Origin: VRUE01 sp963816785
GTDB taxonomy: Bacteria > Actinomycetota > Thermoleophilia > Solirubrobacterales > 70-9
Direction: 5' to 3'
NCBI GenBank assembly: GCA_963816785.1
Contig: CAWFLL010000002.1
Span: 1-64,000 of the forward strand
Length of the DNA stretch: 64,000 nucleotides
A model generated the notes under the pieces. The model was not told the DNA's origin. It searched no databases and saw only the letters and a list, made by a program, of their open reading frames with translations. The position numbers and the translations under genes were made by a program. This document shows, piece by piece, positions 1-8,606 of this stretch (positions are counted from its first letter, which is position 1; each line of letters begins with the position of its first letter).

Positions 1-6
1 ATGTAA

Positions 7-675
7 ATGGCGGATGAGCGTTGGACCGCGGTGGACGACTTCGTCGGCGGCACACTGGCGCCCCATGACGAGGTGCTCCGGCACACGCTCGAGCGCTGCG
101 AAGCCGCCGGATTGCCGGCGATCCAGGTCTCGGCGCCGCAGGGGAAGCTGCTCCACCTGCTGGCGCGGGCGATCGGCGCTCGGACGGTGGTCGAGTTCGG
201 GACGCTGGGCGGCTACAGCACGATCTGGATCGGCCGGGCGCTGCCCGCCGACGGGCGCCTGATCACGCTCGAGGCCGATCCCGCCTACGCCGAGGTGGCC
301 CGCGCGAACATCGCCGAGGCCGGGCTCGACCGGCTCGTCGACCTGCTGGTGGGACCGGCTCTGGACACGCTGCCGCAGCTTGAGGCCGAGGGCGCGGGGC
401 CATTCGACCTCGCCTTCATCGACGCCGACAAGGTCCACACGCCGGACTACTTCGAGTGGGCTCTCGAGCACGCCAGGCCGGGCGCCCTGATCGTCGCCGA
501 CAACGTGGTCCGCGACGGCACCCTCGCCGACGCCGATAGCGACGACCCGGCGGTCGGGGCCCAGCGCCGCCTGCACGAGGCTCTCGCCGCCGACCGGCGG
601 GTCAGCGCGACGACGATCCAGACCGTCGGCGTCAAGGGCTACGACGGGTTCACCCTCGGGCTGGTCACCGAGTAG
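7..675 (+). CDS. SAM-dependent O-methyltransferase, caffeoyl-CoA OMT family
   Basis: 222-aa class I methyltransferase, expected to move a methyl group from S-adenosylmethionine to a hydroxyl of a small (often catechol-like) substrate in the cytosol. The SAM-binding motif I is seen at residues 61-74 (VVEFGTLGGYSTIW) and the acidic FDLAFIDADK stretch at 133-142 carries the Asp residues that bind the divalent metal in this family (Methyltransf_3). Length is normal. The ATG at 7 is the first usable start in the window. It sits where infA or map normally precedes rpmJ, so it is probably an insertion into the ancestral gene order. Substrate cannot be read from sequence. Confidence 0.85.
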   Translation: MADERWTAVDDFVGGTLAPHDEVLRHTLERCEAAGLPAIQVSAPQGKLLHLLARAIGARTVVEFGTLGGYSTIWIGRALPADGRLITLEADPAYAEVARANIAEAGLDRLVDLLVGPALDTLPQLEAEGAGPFDLAFIDADKVHTPDYFEWALEHARPGALIVADNVVRDGTLADADSDDPAVGAQRRLHEALAADRRVSATTIQTVGVKGYDGFTLGLVTE

Positions 676-698
676 CGCCCCCTGCTATCTTTCTCGTT

Positions 699-753
699 CG
701 GCCCAGTGGGCCGGTCGTGTCCGCTTGCCCGACTCCTGGGGCGAGTGGGAGTC
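699..753. other. two short inverted repeats in the rpmJ leader
   Basis: The 103-bp gap before rpmJ holds two perfect 6-bp inverted repeats: CGGCCC/GGGCCG at 699-704 and 708-713 with a 3-nt loop, and GACTCC/GGAGTC at 731-736 and 748-753. They could form RNA hairpins in the leader of the ribosomal-protein operon, as terminator of the methyltransferase or as a leader control element. No U tract follows, so a rho-independent terminator is not supported. Function is inference only. Confidence 0.35.
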
Positions 754-778
754 CTGTATTCGAGACGAGACCGGAGCG

Positions 779-892
779 ATGAAGGTCAGAGCTTCCGTAA
801 AGCCAATGTGCGAAAAGTGCAAGGTGATCCGTCGCAACGGCGCCGTGCTCGTGATCTGCCAGAACCCGCGTCACAAGCAGCGGCAGGGATAG
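779..892 (+). CDS. rpmJ: 50S ribosomal protein L36
   Basis: 37-aa L36, a zinc-ribbon protein of the large subunit. It starts MKVRASVKPMCEKCKVIRR and keeps the metal ligands: Cys11, Cys14, Cys27 and His32 of the CxxC-C-H type, so this is the zinc-binding form. It is three bases upstream of rpsM, as in most bacteria, and heads the alpha operon here. infA, the usual upstream neighbour, is absent. Full length for the family (37-38 aa). Confidence 0.95.
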   Translation: MKVRASVKPMCEKCKVIRRNGAVLVICQNPRHKQRQG

Positions 893-895
893 CGC

Positions 896-1279
896 GTGGC
901 ACGAATCGCAGGGATCAACATCCCGGTCAACAAGCGGGTCGAGATCGGGCTCACCTACATCTTCGGCATCGGCCGTTCGACGGCCCAGGAGATCCTCCAG
1001 GAGACCAAGATCGACCCCAACACGCTGGTCAAGGACCTGACCGAGGACGAGGTCGTCCGGCTCCGAGAGGCGGTCGAGCGCCGCGAGGTCGAGGGCGACC
1101 TGCGCCGCGACCGCTCCCAGAACGTCAAACGGCTGATGGAGATCGGCTCCTATCGGGGCCTGCGGCATCGCCGCGGCCTTCCTGTCAGGGGCCAGCGGAC
1201 CAAGACCAACGCGCGCGGCCGCAAGGGGCCGCGGCGGATGAGCGTCGCCGGCAAGCGCAAGGCGCCGACCCCGAAATAG
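896..1279 (+). CDS. rpsM: 30S ribosomal protein S13
   Basis: 127-aa S13, located in the head of the 30S subunit where it contacts the P-site tRNA and 16S rRNA. The N terminus MARIAGINIPVNKRVEIGL and the basic C-terminal segment with GLRHRRGLPVRGQRTKTNAR are diagnostic. The start is GTG at 896, three bases after the rpmJ stop, indicating translational coupling. It is followed by rpsK after 9 bp. Length and motifs are normal. Confidence 0.97.
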   Translation: MARIAGINIPVNKRVEIGLTYIFGIGRSTAQEILQETKIDPNTLVKDLTEDEVVRLREAVERREVEGDLRRDRSQNVKRLMEIGSYRGLRHRRGLPVRGQRTKTNARGRKGPRRMSVAGKRKAPTPK

Positions 1280-1288
1280 AGAACCGCG

Positions 1289-1690
1289 ATGGCTACAGCG
1301 AAAAAACCCGCCAAAGGTCGCACCCGCCGCCGGGTCAAAAAGAACATCACCTACGGCCAGGCACACATCAAAACCTCCTTCAACAACACGATCGTGACCC
1401 TGACCGACACCCAGGGCAACGTGATCGCCTGGGAGTCCGCGGGCTCGGCCGGCTTCAAAGGCTCCCGCAAGTCGACGCCCTTCGCCGCCCAGGTGACCGC
1501 CGACGCGGCGGCGAAGAAAGGGATGGAAAACGGGCTCGAAAAGGTCGAGGTGTTCGCCAAGGGGGCCGGTTCCGGCCGCGAGACCGCGATCCGCTCCCTG
1601 CAGGCGGCCGGCCTCGAAGTGACCACGGTCAAGGATGTCTCCCCGCAGGCGCACAACGGCTGTCGCCCGAAGAAGCGGCGGAGGGTCTGA
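1289..1690 (+). CDS. rpsK: 30S ribosomal protein S11
   Basis: 133-aa S11, part of the platform of the small subunit close to the mRNA exit and the E site. Family signatures seen are the central AWESAGSAGFKGSRKSTPFA segment and the C-terminal VTTVKDVSPQAHNGCRPKKR block. The N terminus is a lysine/arginine-rich extension common in actinobacteria. Its TGA stop shares a base with the rpsD ATG, so the two genes are translationally coupled. Confidence 0.97.
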   Translation: MATAKKPAKGRTRRRVKKNITYGQAHIKTSFNNTIVTLTDTQGNVIAWESAGSAGFKGSRKSTPFAAQVTADAAAKKGMENGLEKVEVFAKGAGSGRETAIRSLQAAGLEVTTVKDVSPQAHNGCRPKKRRRV

Positions 1691-2310
1691 TGGCTCGCGA
1701 CACCTCCCCCCAGTGCAAGCAGTGCCGCCGCGAGGGACAGAAGCTGTTCCTCAAGGGCGAGCGCTGCTTCACCGACAAGTGCGGGGTCGAGCGCCGCTCC
1801 TATCCGCCCGGCGAGCACGGCCGCGGCCGGATGCGCCAGTCCGAGTACCGCGTGCAGCTGCGCGAGAAGCAGAAGACGCGCCGCTACTACCAGGTGCTGG
1901 AGAAGCAGTTCCGCGCCTACTACGAGAAGGCCTCGCGCCAGGAGGGCGTCACCGGCGAGAACCTGCTGCGCCTGCTGGAGTCCCGCCTCGACAACGTCCT
2001 CGTGCGGCTCGGCTTCGCCGCCTCCCGGCGTCAGGCCCGCCAGCTGATCCGCCACGGCCACTGGATGGTGAACGGGCGCCGCGTCGACGTCCCCTCCTAC
2101 CAGGTGCGTCCCGAGGACGTGATCTCGATCAAGTCGGATTCCGCCGCCACGGACACGATCCGCAAGGCGACAGAGCTTGTCTCGACCGTGCCGGCCTGGC
2201 TTCAGGCCGACCACGATTCGCTCACCGCCAAGGTCCTGCGCTATCCCGAGCGCGCAGAGATCTCGGCGCCGGTACAGGAGCAGCTCATCGTCGAGCTCTA
2301 CTCCAAGTAG
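1690..2310 (+). CDS. rpsD: 30S ribosomal protein S4 (zinc-binding C+ form)
   Basis: 206-aa S4, a primary 16S rRNA binder that nucleates small-subunit assembly. Residues 9-31 carry four cysteines (C9, C12, C26, C31) of the zinc-binding C+ S4 type. The S4 RNA-binding fold follows, with RLDNVLVRLGFAASRRQARQ near residues 99-118 and GHWMVNGRRVDVPS after it. The ATG at 1690 overlaps the rpsK stop by one base. A longer open frame continues upstream but rpsK occupies that DNA in another frame, so the internal ATG is the start. Confidence 0.96.
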   Translation: MARDTSPQCKQCRREGQKLFLKGERCFTDKCGVERRSYPPGEHGRGRMRQSEYRVQLREKQKTRRYYQVLEKQFRAYYEKASRQEGVTGENLLRLLESRLDNVLVRLGFAASRRQARQLIRHGHWMVNGRRVDVPSYQVRPEDVISIKSDSAATDTIRKATELVSTVPAWLQADHDSLTAKVLRYPERAEISAPVQEQLIVELYSK

Positions 2311-2349
2311 TCCGGACCGATTCGGAAACACCCCATACGCAAGGAACTC

Positions 2350-3330
2350 ATGACCACTGACTTCCAGGTCCCTCGCATCACCTCAGAGAAGGTCGACGAC
2401 CGTCGCGGCACCTTCACCATCGAGCCCCTCGACAAGGGCTTCGGCTACACGTTCGGCAACGGCCTCCGCCGCGTCCTGCTGTCCTCGTTGGGCGGCGCCG
2501 CGGTGACCAGCGTCCGCATCGAGGGCGTCGCGCACGAGTTCTCGAGCGTGCCGGGCGTCAAGGAGGACGTCACCGACATCGTCCTCAACCTCAAGGATCT
2601 CGTCGTCCGCATGCACACCGACGCCGATGAAGTCGAGGCGCCGCTGGTCGCCACCGGCCCCGGTGAGGTCAAGGCCAAGGACATCGACCTCCCCTCCGGG
2701 GTGGAGATTCTCAACCCCGACGCCCCGATCGCCACGCTCGAGAAAAAAACCAAACTCGAGGTCTACCTGACGATCGGCCGCGGCCGCGGCTACTCCGCCG
2801 CCGAAGAGAACAAGTCCGACGACCAGCCGATCGGGGTGATCCCGATCGACTCGATCTTCTCGCCGATCCGTCGCGCCTCCTACTCGGTCGCCGCGGCCCG
2901 GGTCGGGCAGCGGACCGATTTCGACAAACTGACCCTCGATCTCGAGACCGACGGCTCGATCGAGCCGGCCGCATCCCTGCGGGAGGCCTCCGAGATCCTG
3001 ATCAAGACCCTGGCGATCTTCACCGACGCCGAGCGGGTCGAGGAGCTGACCGCCCGCGAGCCGGTGGCGGTCCCCACCGGCGACGGGCTGACCGCCACCG
3101 GCGGGGACGGCGCCGCAGCCAGCAACGGCCTCGACGAGATCCTGATCGAGGAGCTCGAGCTGGGGGTGCGCTCCTACAACTGCCTCAAGCGGGCCGGGGT
3201 CCAGACGGTGGGCGACCTGGTCCGGAAGACTCGGACCGAGCTCAACGCGATCCCGAACTTCGGCCAGAAATCGATCGAGGAAGTGATCGAGACGCTGCAC
3301 TCGCGCGGCCTCGATCTGCAGCAGGACTGA
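2350..3330 (+). CDS. rpoA: DNA-directed RNA polymerase subunit alpha
   Basis: 326-aa alpha subunit. The N-terminal dimerisation domain is recognised by FTIEPLDKGFGYTFGNGLRR at residues 22-41 and the LLSSLGGAAVTSVRIEGVAHEF segment; the C-terminal domain with LGVRSYNCLKRAGVQTVGDL binds UP elements and activators. The linker between them is Gly/Ala/Thr-rich. The gene sits 39 bp after rpsD in the usual alpha-operon place, followed by rplQ. Length is typical (about 310-340 aa in actinobacteria). Confidence 0.98.
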   Translation: MTTDFQVPRITSEKVDDRRGTFTIEPLDKGFGYTFGNGLRRVLLSSLGGAAVTSVRIEGVAHEFSSVPGVKEDVTDIVLNLKDLVVRMHTDADEVEAPLVATGPGEVKAKDIDLPSGVEILNPDAPIATLEKKTKLEVYLTIGRGRGYSAAEENKSDDQPIGVIPIDSIFSPIRRASYSVAAARVGQRTDFDKLTLDLETDGSIEPAASLREASEILIKTLAIFTDAERVEELTAREPVAVPTGDGLTATGGDGAAASNGLDEILIEELELGVRSYNCLKRAGVQTVGDLVRKTRTELNAIPNFGQKSIEEVIETLHSRGLDLQQD

Positions 3331-3355
3331 GGCGGCGGGCGGGGGAAGCGGAACG

Positions 3356-3709
3356 ATGCGCCACCGCAAGAAGCGCAACAAGCTGAGCCGCACCGCGTCG
3401 CACCGCGATGCGCTGCTCTCGAACCTCTGCAAGCAGCTGATCGACCACGAGCGGATCAAGACCAGCCAGGCGAAGGCGAAGGCCGTAAAGCCCGAGGTGG
3501 AGCAGCTGATCACACTCGCCAAACGGGGCGACCTGCACGCCCGCCGCCAGGCGCTCGCCACCCTCCACAACGACAAGTTCATCGTCCACAAGCTGTTCGA
3601 CGAGGTGGCGCCCCGCTACGCGGACCGGCCCGGCGGCTACACGCGGATCGTCAAGCTCGGGCCGCGGCGCTCCGACAGCACCGAGATGGTCTTCCTCGAG
3701 CTGGTTTGA
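3356..3709 (+). CDS. rplQ: 50S ribosomal protein L17
   Basis: 117-aa L17, located near the polypeptide exit tunnel. The MRHRKKRNKLSRTASHRDAL start and LITLAKRGDLHARRQAL segment are characteristic, and the C terminus ends with RRSDSTEMVFLELV. The stop overlaps the truA TTG start by four bases. Only the core domain is present, without the long acidic C-terminal extension found in some actinobacteria. Confidence 0.97.
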   Translation: MRHRKKRNKLSRTASHRDALLSNLCKQLIDHERIKTSQAKAKAVKPEVEQLITLAKRGDLHARRQALATLHNDKFIVHKLFDEVAPRYADRPGGYTRIVKLGPRRSDSTEMVFLELV

Positions 3710-4458
3710 GCGCCGGCACCTTTCGCCTCGATATCGAATACGACGGGTCCGGCTTCTCCGGCTGGGCCAGGCAGCCGGGCCTGCGGACCGTCCAGGGCGA
3801 GCTGGAGGCGGCGCTGGCGACCGTTCTGCGGGAGCCGGTCGAGCTGACCGTCGCCGGCCGTACCGATGCCGGCGTCCACGCGCTGGGGCAGGTGGCCAGC
3901 TTCCGGGCCTCGGGGGACGTCCCGGGCGACCTCGCGGTTCGGCTGAACGGGGTCGCTCCCGCCGATGTGACCGTCACTGCAGCCACTCCAGCGGCCGACG
4001 GCTTCGATGCCCGCCGAGACGCCGTCTCCCGCACCTACCGCTATCGCGTCCTCGCCCGCCGCTCGTCCAGCCCCTTCGAGCAGGGCCGATCGCTGTGGTG
4101 GCCGCACCGGATCGACCGCGATGCGCTCGACGCCTGCGCCGAAGCGCTGCCCGGGACCCATGACTTCACCGCCTTCACCCCGACCCAGACCGACCACGTC
4201 CGCTTCGAGCGCGACATCCTCGAGGCCGGCTGGGAGTGGAAGGGCGACATCGCCTCCTTCCAGATCAGCGCCGACGCGTTCATGCGCAGCATGGTCCGTG
4301 TCCTGGTCGGCACGATGCTCGAGGTCTCCTCCGGCCGCCGCTCCCTGGAGGACTTCAGGGAGCTTCTCAACGGGGCGCCCCGCTCAGCGGCAGGAGATAC
4401 CGCCCCGCCCCACGGGCTCTACCTCGAGTCAGTCAGCTACGGACCTAAAATCGACTGA
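3706..4458 (+). CDS. truA: tRNA pseudouridine(38-40) synthase TruA
   Basis: 250-aa TruA, which isomerises uridines 38-40 in the anticodon arm of many tRNAs. The catalytic aspartate lies in AGRTDAGVHALGQVASF (about residues 49-65), and the N-terminal IEYDGSGFSGWARQP segment is diagnostic. The start is TTG at 3706, inside the end of rplQ (4-bp overlap). The standard rplQ-truA order supports the call. The next gene, surE, begins directly after its stop. Confidence 0.95.
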   Translation: MSAGTFRLDIEYDGSGFSGWARQPGLRTVQGELEAALATVLREPVELTVAGRTDAGVHALGQVASFRASGDVPGDLAVRLNGVAPADVTVTAATPAADGFDARRDAVSRTYRYRVLARRSSSPFEQGRSLWWPHRIDRDALDACAEALPGTHDFTAFTPTQTDHVRFERDILEAGWEWKGDIASFQISADAFMRSMVRVLVGTMLEVSSGRRSLEDFRELLNGAPRSAAGDTAPPHGLYLESVSYGPKID

Positions 4459-5262
4459 ATGCGAGTCCTATTGACCAACGACGACGGCATCTCCGCACCC
4501 GGCCTGCAGGCCGCGAGGCGGGCGCTCCGCGAGCTGGATGGCGTCGAGGTCGATGTGATCGCTCCGGACTCCAACCGCAGCGCCACCGCCCGCAGCATCA
4601 CCACCCGTTCGCCGTTGAGCGTCGAAGAGGTCGGGTTCGGCGACGGCGATCGGGGCTTCGCGACCGACGGCACGCCGGTCGACTGCGTGCGCTTCGCCGA
4701 CCTCGGGCTGCTCGGCGGGCGGCCTGACCTGATCGTCTCGGGAATCAACCACGGCTCCAACCTCGGCGACGACATCACCTACTCGGGGACGGTCGCGGCG
4801 GCTTTCGAGGGGATCGTCCTCGGCATCCCGGCCCTCGCCGTCTCCCAGCAGTCCTCCGGCGGCGGCATGGGCTACGTCAGCGGCCGCTTCGACTTCGGCT
4901 TCGCGGCGCCGTTCACCGCCCAGCTGGTGCAGCGCCTGGCGGAGGGGCCGATGCCGCCGGAGACGCTGGTCAACGTCAACCTCCCCTCCGGCGAGCCGAC
5001 CGGTGTCGAGGTCACCAGGCTCGGCAAGCGCCTCTACAACGACGAGCTCAAGCTGGTCGGGGAGGACGCGGAGTCCGGCAAGCGGCGCTATGAGATCTAC
5101 GGGTTCGAGCCCTCCTTCAAGGACGAGCGGGGAACCGACCTCTCGGCGGTGGCGGGAGGGAGGATCTCGGTCACACCGATCCACTTCGACCTGACCGACC
5201 ACGGGGGGTTGGAGCGCCTGCGAGCTCTCGACTTCGAGGCAATGCTCGCGTCGACGGTATGA
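4459..5262 (+). CDS. surE: 5'/3'-nucleotidase SurE
   Basis: 267-aa SurE, a metal-dependent phosphatase acting on nucleoside 5'- and 3'-monophosphates and short polyphosphate, linked to stationary-phase survival. The N terminus MRVLLTNDDGISAPGL holds the metal-binding Asp-Asp pair (D8, D9), with IVSGINHGSNLGDDITYSGT giving the second ligand set. It starts immediately after the truA stop. Length is normal. Confidence 0.95.
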   Translation: MRVLLTNDDGISAPGLQAARRALRELDGVEVDVIAPDSNRSATARSITTRSPLSVEEVGFGDGDRGFATDGTPVDCVRFADLGLLGGRPDLIVSGINHGSNLGDDITYSGTVAAAFEGIVLGIPALAVSQQSSGGGMGYVSGRFDFGFAAPFTAQLVQRLAEGPMPPETLVNVNLPSGEPTGVEVTRLGKRLYNDELKLVGEDAESGKRRYEIYGFEPSFKDERGTDLSAVAGGRISVTPIHFDLTDHGGLERLRALDFEAMLASTV

Positions 5263-5269
5263 CCGAGAG

Positions 5270-5359
5270 CCCGCCCGCTGCGGACGCGGGAGCGAGCGAG
5301 CAAGATAGCCGGGGATCATGAGTGCGAGCGAGCGGGAGCAGAGCAAGCGGGCGGAATTT
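5270..5359 (+). repeat. 90-bp dispersed repeat, copy A, carrying the ligA start
   Basis: This segment is repeated almost unchanged in inverse orientation at 22471-22561. Both copies begin with a GC hairpin region (CCCGCCCGC, one base, GCGGACGCGGG), continue through GGGGATCATGAG and end with GCGGGCGGAATTT. The ATG inside (5318) opens the frame MSASEREQSKRAEF, which leads into NAD ligase. The other copy gives a near-identical N terminus to an unrelated gene. I count roughly 80 of 90 positions shared by eye. Confidence 0.8.
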
Positions 5360-7341
5360 CTCAGAAGGAGCTCGAGCGGCACAACCACAGTTACTACGTA
5401 CTCGACGACCCGGTGATCGGCGACGCCGAGTACGACGAGCTGCTGGATGAGCTGCGCGCGATCGAGGCGGAGCACCCGGAGCTGCTCACCCCCGACTCGC
5501 CGACCCAGCGCGTCGGCGCCCCTCCCCTCGATCGCTTCGAGCGGGTTGAGCACGCCGAGCCGATGCTGTCGCTCGCGAACGCCCGCAACGAGGAGGAGCT
5601 GCGCGCCTGGGAGACCCGCCTGCGGAATTACCTCAAGCGGCTCGACATCACCGCCTCCGAGTTCAGCTACACGACCGAGCCGAAGATCGACGGCCTGGCG
5701 ATATCGCTGACCTTTGAGGACGGCGTGCTGGTCCGCGGCGCGACCCGCGGCGACGGCCGGGTCGGCGAGGATGTGACGCGCAACCTGCGGACGATTCGGG
5801 CGATCCCGCTTCGCATCCCCGACCCGCCGGCTCTGGTCGAGGTGAGGGGCGAGATCTACCTCCCGATCGACGACTTCAAGGCCCTGAACGAGCGCCGCGC
5901 CGAGGCGGGGGAGAGCACTTTCGCCAACCCCCGCAACGCCGCCGCCGGCGCGATCCGCCAGCTCGACCCCGCGATAGCCGCCCAGCGTCCGCTCTCGATC
6001 TGGTGCTACGGCCTCGGGGCCACCCGGGGCCTCGACCCGGCCACCCACGGCGAGGAGCTCGAGTGGCTGCGCGAGCAGGGCTTCAAGGTCAATCCCGACA
6101 CCGATCACCACCCGGACGTGGAGTCGGTGGTGAAGCGCTGCCGCTGGTGGGAGAAACGGCGCGAGGAGCTCGACTACGAGATCGACGGGGTGGTGGTCAA
6201 GGTCGATGAGCGCGGGCTGTGGCGGGAGCTGGGCGTGGTCGGGCGGGAGCCGCGCTGGGCGATCGCCTGGAAGTTCCCTCCCACCACCGCGACGACGAAG
6301 CTGCGCGAGGTCGTCTGGAACGTCGGCCGCACCGGGCACCTGGTCCCGTTCGCGATGCTGGAGCCCGTCCACGTCGGCGGCGTCACGGTCTCCACCGCGA
6401 CCCTCCACAACGAGGAGGACCTCGCCCGCAAGGACGTCAGGGTCGGCGACGAGGTGGTCGTGATGCGGGCGGGCGACGTGATCCCGCAGGTGGTGGCGCC
6501 GCTCGTCCAGCGCCGCCCGAAGCGCACCCGGCGCGTCAAACCCCCGAAGCGGTGCCCGGCGTGCGGGACCGAGACGGTGAAGCCGGAGGACAGCGTCTTC
6601 ACGATCTGCCCGAACCGCTCCGGCTGCCCCGGCCAGTCCTTCCAGCACGTCAAGCACTTCGTCAGCAAAGGGGCGATGGACATCGAGGGGCTCGGCGAGA
6701 AGCAGGCGCTGCGCTTCCTCGAAGAGGGCCTGATCGAGGACGTGGCCGACATCTACGAGCTCGATGAGGAAAAGCTGGTCGGGCTGGAGGGGTTCGGTGA
6801 GGTCTCCGCCAGCAACCTGCTGGCGGCGATCGAGGCCTCGCGCGAGCGCCCCTTCAAGCGGGTCCTCTACGCGCTCGGCCTGCCGGGGGTCGGCTACGTC
6901 ACCGCCGAGGCACTGGCCGAGCACTTCGGCTCGATCGACGCCCTCCACGCCGCCGACCCGGAACGGATCGAGGAAGTCGAGGGGGTGGGTCCGATCATGG
7001 CGCTGCAGATCGCCGAGGCGCTCGCCGACGAGCGCACCTGGGAACTGATCGAGAAGCTGCGCGAAAAGGGGCTGCGGCTGGAGCAGGATCCCTCCGAACG
7101 GCGCGCCGAGGGCGGCCCGCTGGAGGGGAAGACCCTGGTTCTCACGGGCACTCTGGATGGCCTCACCCGCGAGGAGGCGGCGGCGCTGATCAAGTCCGCC
7201 GGGGGGAAGGTCGTCAACTCGGTGTCGAAGAACACCGACTACGTCGTCGCAGGCGAGAACCCCGGATCGAAGCTGGCCAAGGCCGAGCAGCTCGGCATCG
7301 AGGTCATCGACGAGGCCGGCCTGAGGGCGTTGATTCAGTAG
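5318..7341 (+). CDS. ligA: NAD+-dependent DNA ligase LigA (frameshift near the start)
   Basis: NAD-dependent ligase that seals nicks in replication and repair. In order: the Ia domain with HNHSYYVLDDP and DAEYDELLDELR, the adenylation motif EPKIDG with the active lysine, the OB fold, a four-cysteine zinc finger (CPAC...CPNRSGC), HhH repeats and a C-terminal BRCT domain. The open frame containing all of this has no suitable start before the Ia domain; the ATG at 5318 (MSASEREQSKRAEFLR) is one frame away, so a base is probably missing near 5358-5362. That ATG lies in a dispersed repeat. The 3' end overlaps dacB convergently by 7 bp. Confidence 0.92.
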
Positions 7342-8585
7342 CTCGCGACGGCCGCGGCGATCCTGTCCTGCTCGAGGTGGGCGAGGCCGAGGTCGCGGAC
7401 GCTGCCCATCAGGATCGAGAAGATCATCGTCCTGCCGCTGCGGTTGAAGCAGTAGCCAGAAAGCGCGCTGACGCCGGTCAGGGTGCCGGTCTTGACCCGG
7501 CACCTGCCCTCCGCTGCGGTTGCGTCCATACGGTCGTCGACCGTCCCTTCGCGGCCTGCCAGGGCGAGCGAGTCGATGAAGTCCTCGCCGACCCGCCCCT
7601 CCCGCACCGCCTGCAGGAATCGGGCGACCTGGGCGGTGGAGGCCCTGTTGCTGCGGGTCAGACCGGAGCCGTCGACGGCGTGGACGAACGAGCCCTGTGA
7701 GCGGGCGAACTGGGCGACGACGGCCGCCCCGGCGCCGGTGCTGCCGGAGGCGCCGAAGCGCGCCCCGAGCAGCTTGACCAGCATCTCGGCGTAGTAGTTG
7801 TTGGAGGGGACGTTGGTCGCCGCGGAGAGGCGGGCGATGCTCGGTGAGCGGACCACGGCGACCGGCTCGGCGTCGGCGGGCGCCTTGCCAAGGGCCACCT
7901 GCGACTTGACGTCGACCCCCGCGGCGTCCAGCGCCCGCGCCAGCTTGCCGGCGGCCAGCCGGGCCGGGTCGGAGGCGAAGCTGCTGCCGCTCGCGCTGCT
8001 GTAGCCGGAGTTGAAGGCGAGGCCCGAGAGGGGGCCGATGTAGGGGCTGGTCGAGTAGCCGGAGTCGGCGACGCCGCGCAGCCGGTCGAAGATCGTGTCG
8101 TCGGCGTACATCCGGCCCCTCACCGCGCTGATTCCGGCGGCCCGAATCTGGCCCTTCAACCCATACAGGTTGGTGCCGAGGCCGCCGAGGAAGGTGTCGT
8201 AGAAGGACGGGGTGCCGAGGGCCGGGTCGCCGCCCCCGACCAGGTAGAGGCTGCCGTCGAGGACCCCCCGCTCATCGACGCTGCCGGAGCTCAGGACCCG
8301 GGTCGGGATACGGGTGTCGGGGCCGAGGCGGGCGAGCGCGGTGGCGGTCGTGAACAGCTTCATGTTCGACGCCAGCGAGCGCTGCCGCTTCGCCGCGCGC
8401 CGGCAGAGCACGCGGCCGCTATCGGCGTCGAGCACGAAGAGGCCGCTCGCCGGGCCGCCTCCCCGAACCAGCCGGCTCCGCAGGGAGGCGCACCCCTCAC
8501 CGGCTGCGGCGGCCGCGGTCGAGGCGAGCAGAATCACGCACAGTGCGAGCGCCAGCGCGAAAATTGGGGAGGGAGACCGTCCCAT
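7335..8585 (-). CDS. dacB: D-alanyl-D-alanine carboxypeptidase/endopeptidase, PBP4 (S13) family
   Basis: 416-aa secreted or membrane-tethered penicillin-binding protein that trims peptidoglycan peptides. A signal peptide covers about residues 8-28. The three class C PBP motifs are visible: SxxK at S73-K76 (SNMK), SxN in PSNNYYAEM, and KTG in CRVKTGTLTG. The start at 8585 gives a proper signal peptide; a longer open frame upstream runs antisense to the patatin gene and is not credible. It is divergent from the patatin gene, with 21 bp between the start codons. Confidence 0.93.
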   Translation of the reverse strand: MGRSPSPIFALALALCVILLASTAAAAAGEGCASLRSRLVRGGGPASGLFVLDADSGRVLCRRAAKRQRSLASNMKLFTTATALARLGPDTRIPTRVLSSGSVDERGVLDGSLYLVGGGDPALGTPSFYDTFLGGLGTNLYGLKGQIRAAGISAVRGRMYADDTIFDRLRGVADSGYSTSPYIGPLSGLAFNSGYSSASGSSFASDPARLAAGKLARALDAAGVDVKSQVALGKAPADAEPVAVVRSPSIARLSAATNVPSNNYYAEMLVKLLGARFGASGSTGAGAAVVAQFARSQGSFVHAVDGSGLTRSNRASTAQVARFLQAVREGRVGEDFIDSLALAGREGTVDDRMDATAAEGRCRVKTGTLTGVSALSGYCFNRSGRTMIFSILMGSVRDLGLAHLEQDRIAAAVASY

Positions 8586-8592
8586 CTCCTGG

Positions 8593-8599
8593 GATAATC
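8593..8599. promoter_or_regulatory. shared, symmetric -10 element for dacB and the patatin gene
   Basis: The 21 bp between the two divergent ATGs contains GGATAATCC. Read on plus it gives GATAAT (8593-8598), 8 nt before the ATG at 8607; read on minus it gives GATTAT (8599-8594), 8 nt before the ATG at 8585. Both spacings would start transcription at or next to the start codon (leaderless mRNA). No clear -35 was found. A single symmetric element may serve both directions; this is inference from sequence. Confidence 0.5.
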
Positions 8600-8606
8600 C
8601 AGGTTC

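Noticed and set aside
4468..7503. Open frame of about 1000 codons on the minus strand opposite surE and ligA
   Set aside because: It is antisense to two clear genes, has the proline/arginine/leucine bias of GC-rich mirror frames and no recognisable domain.
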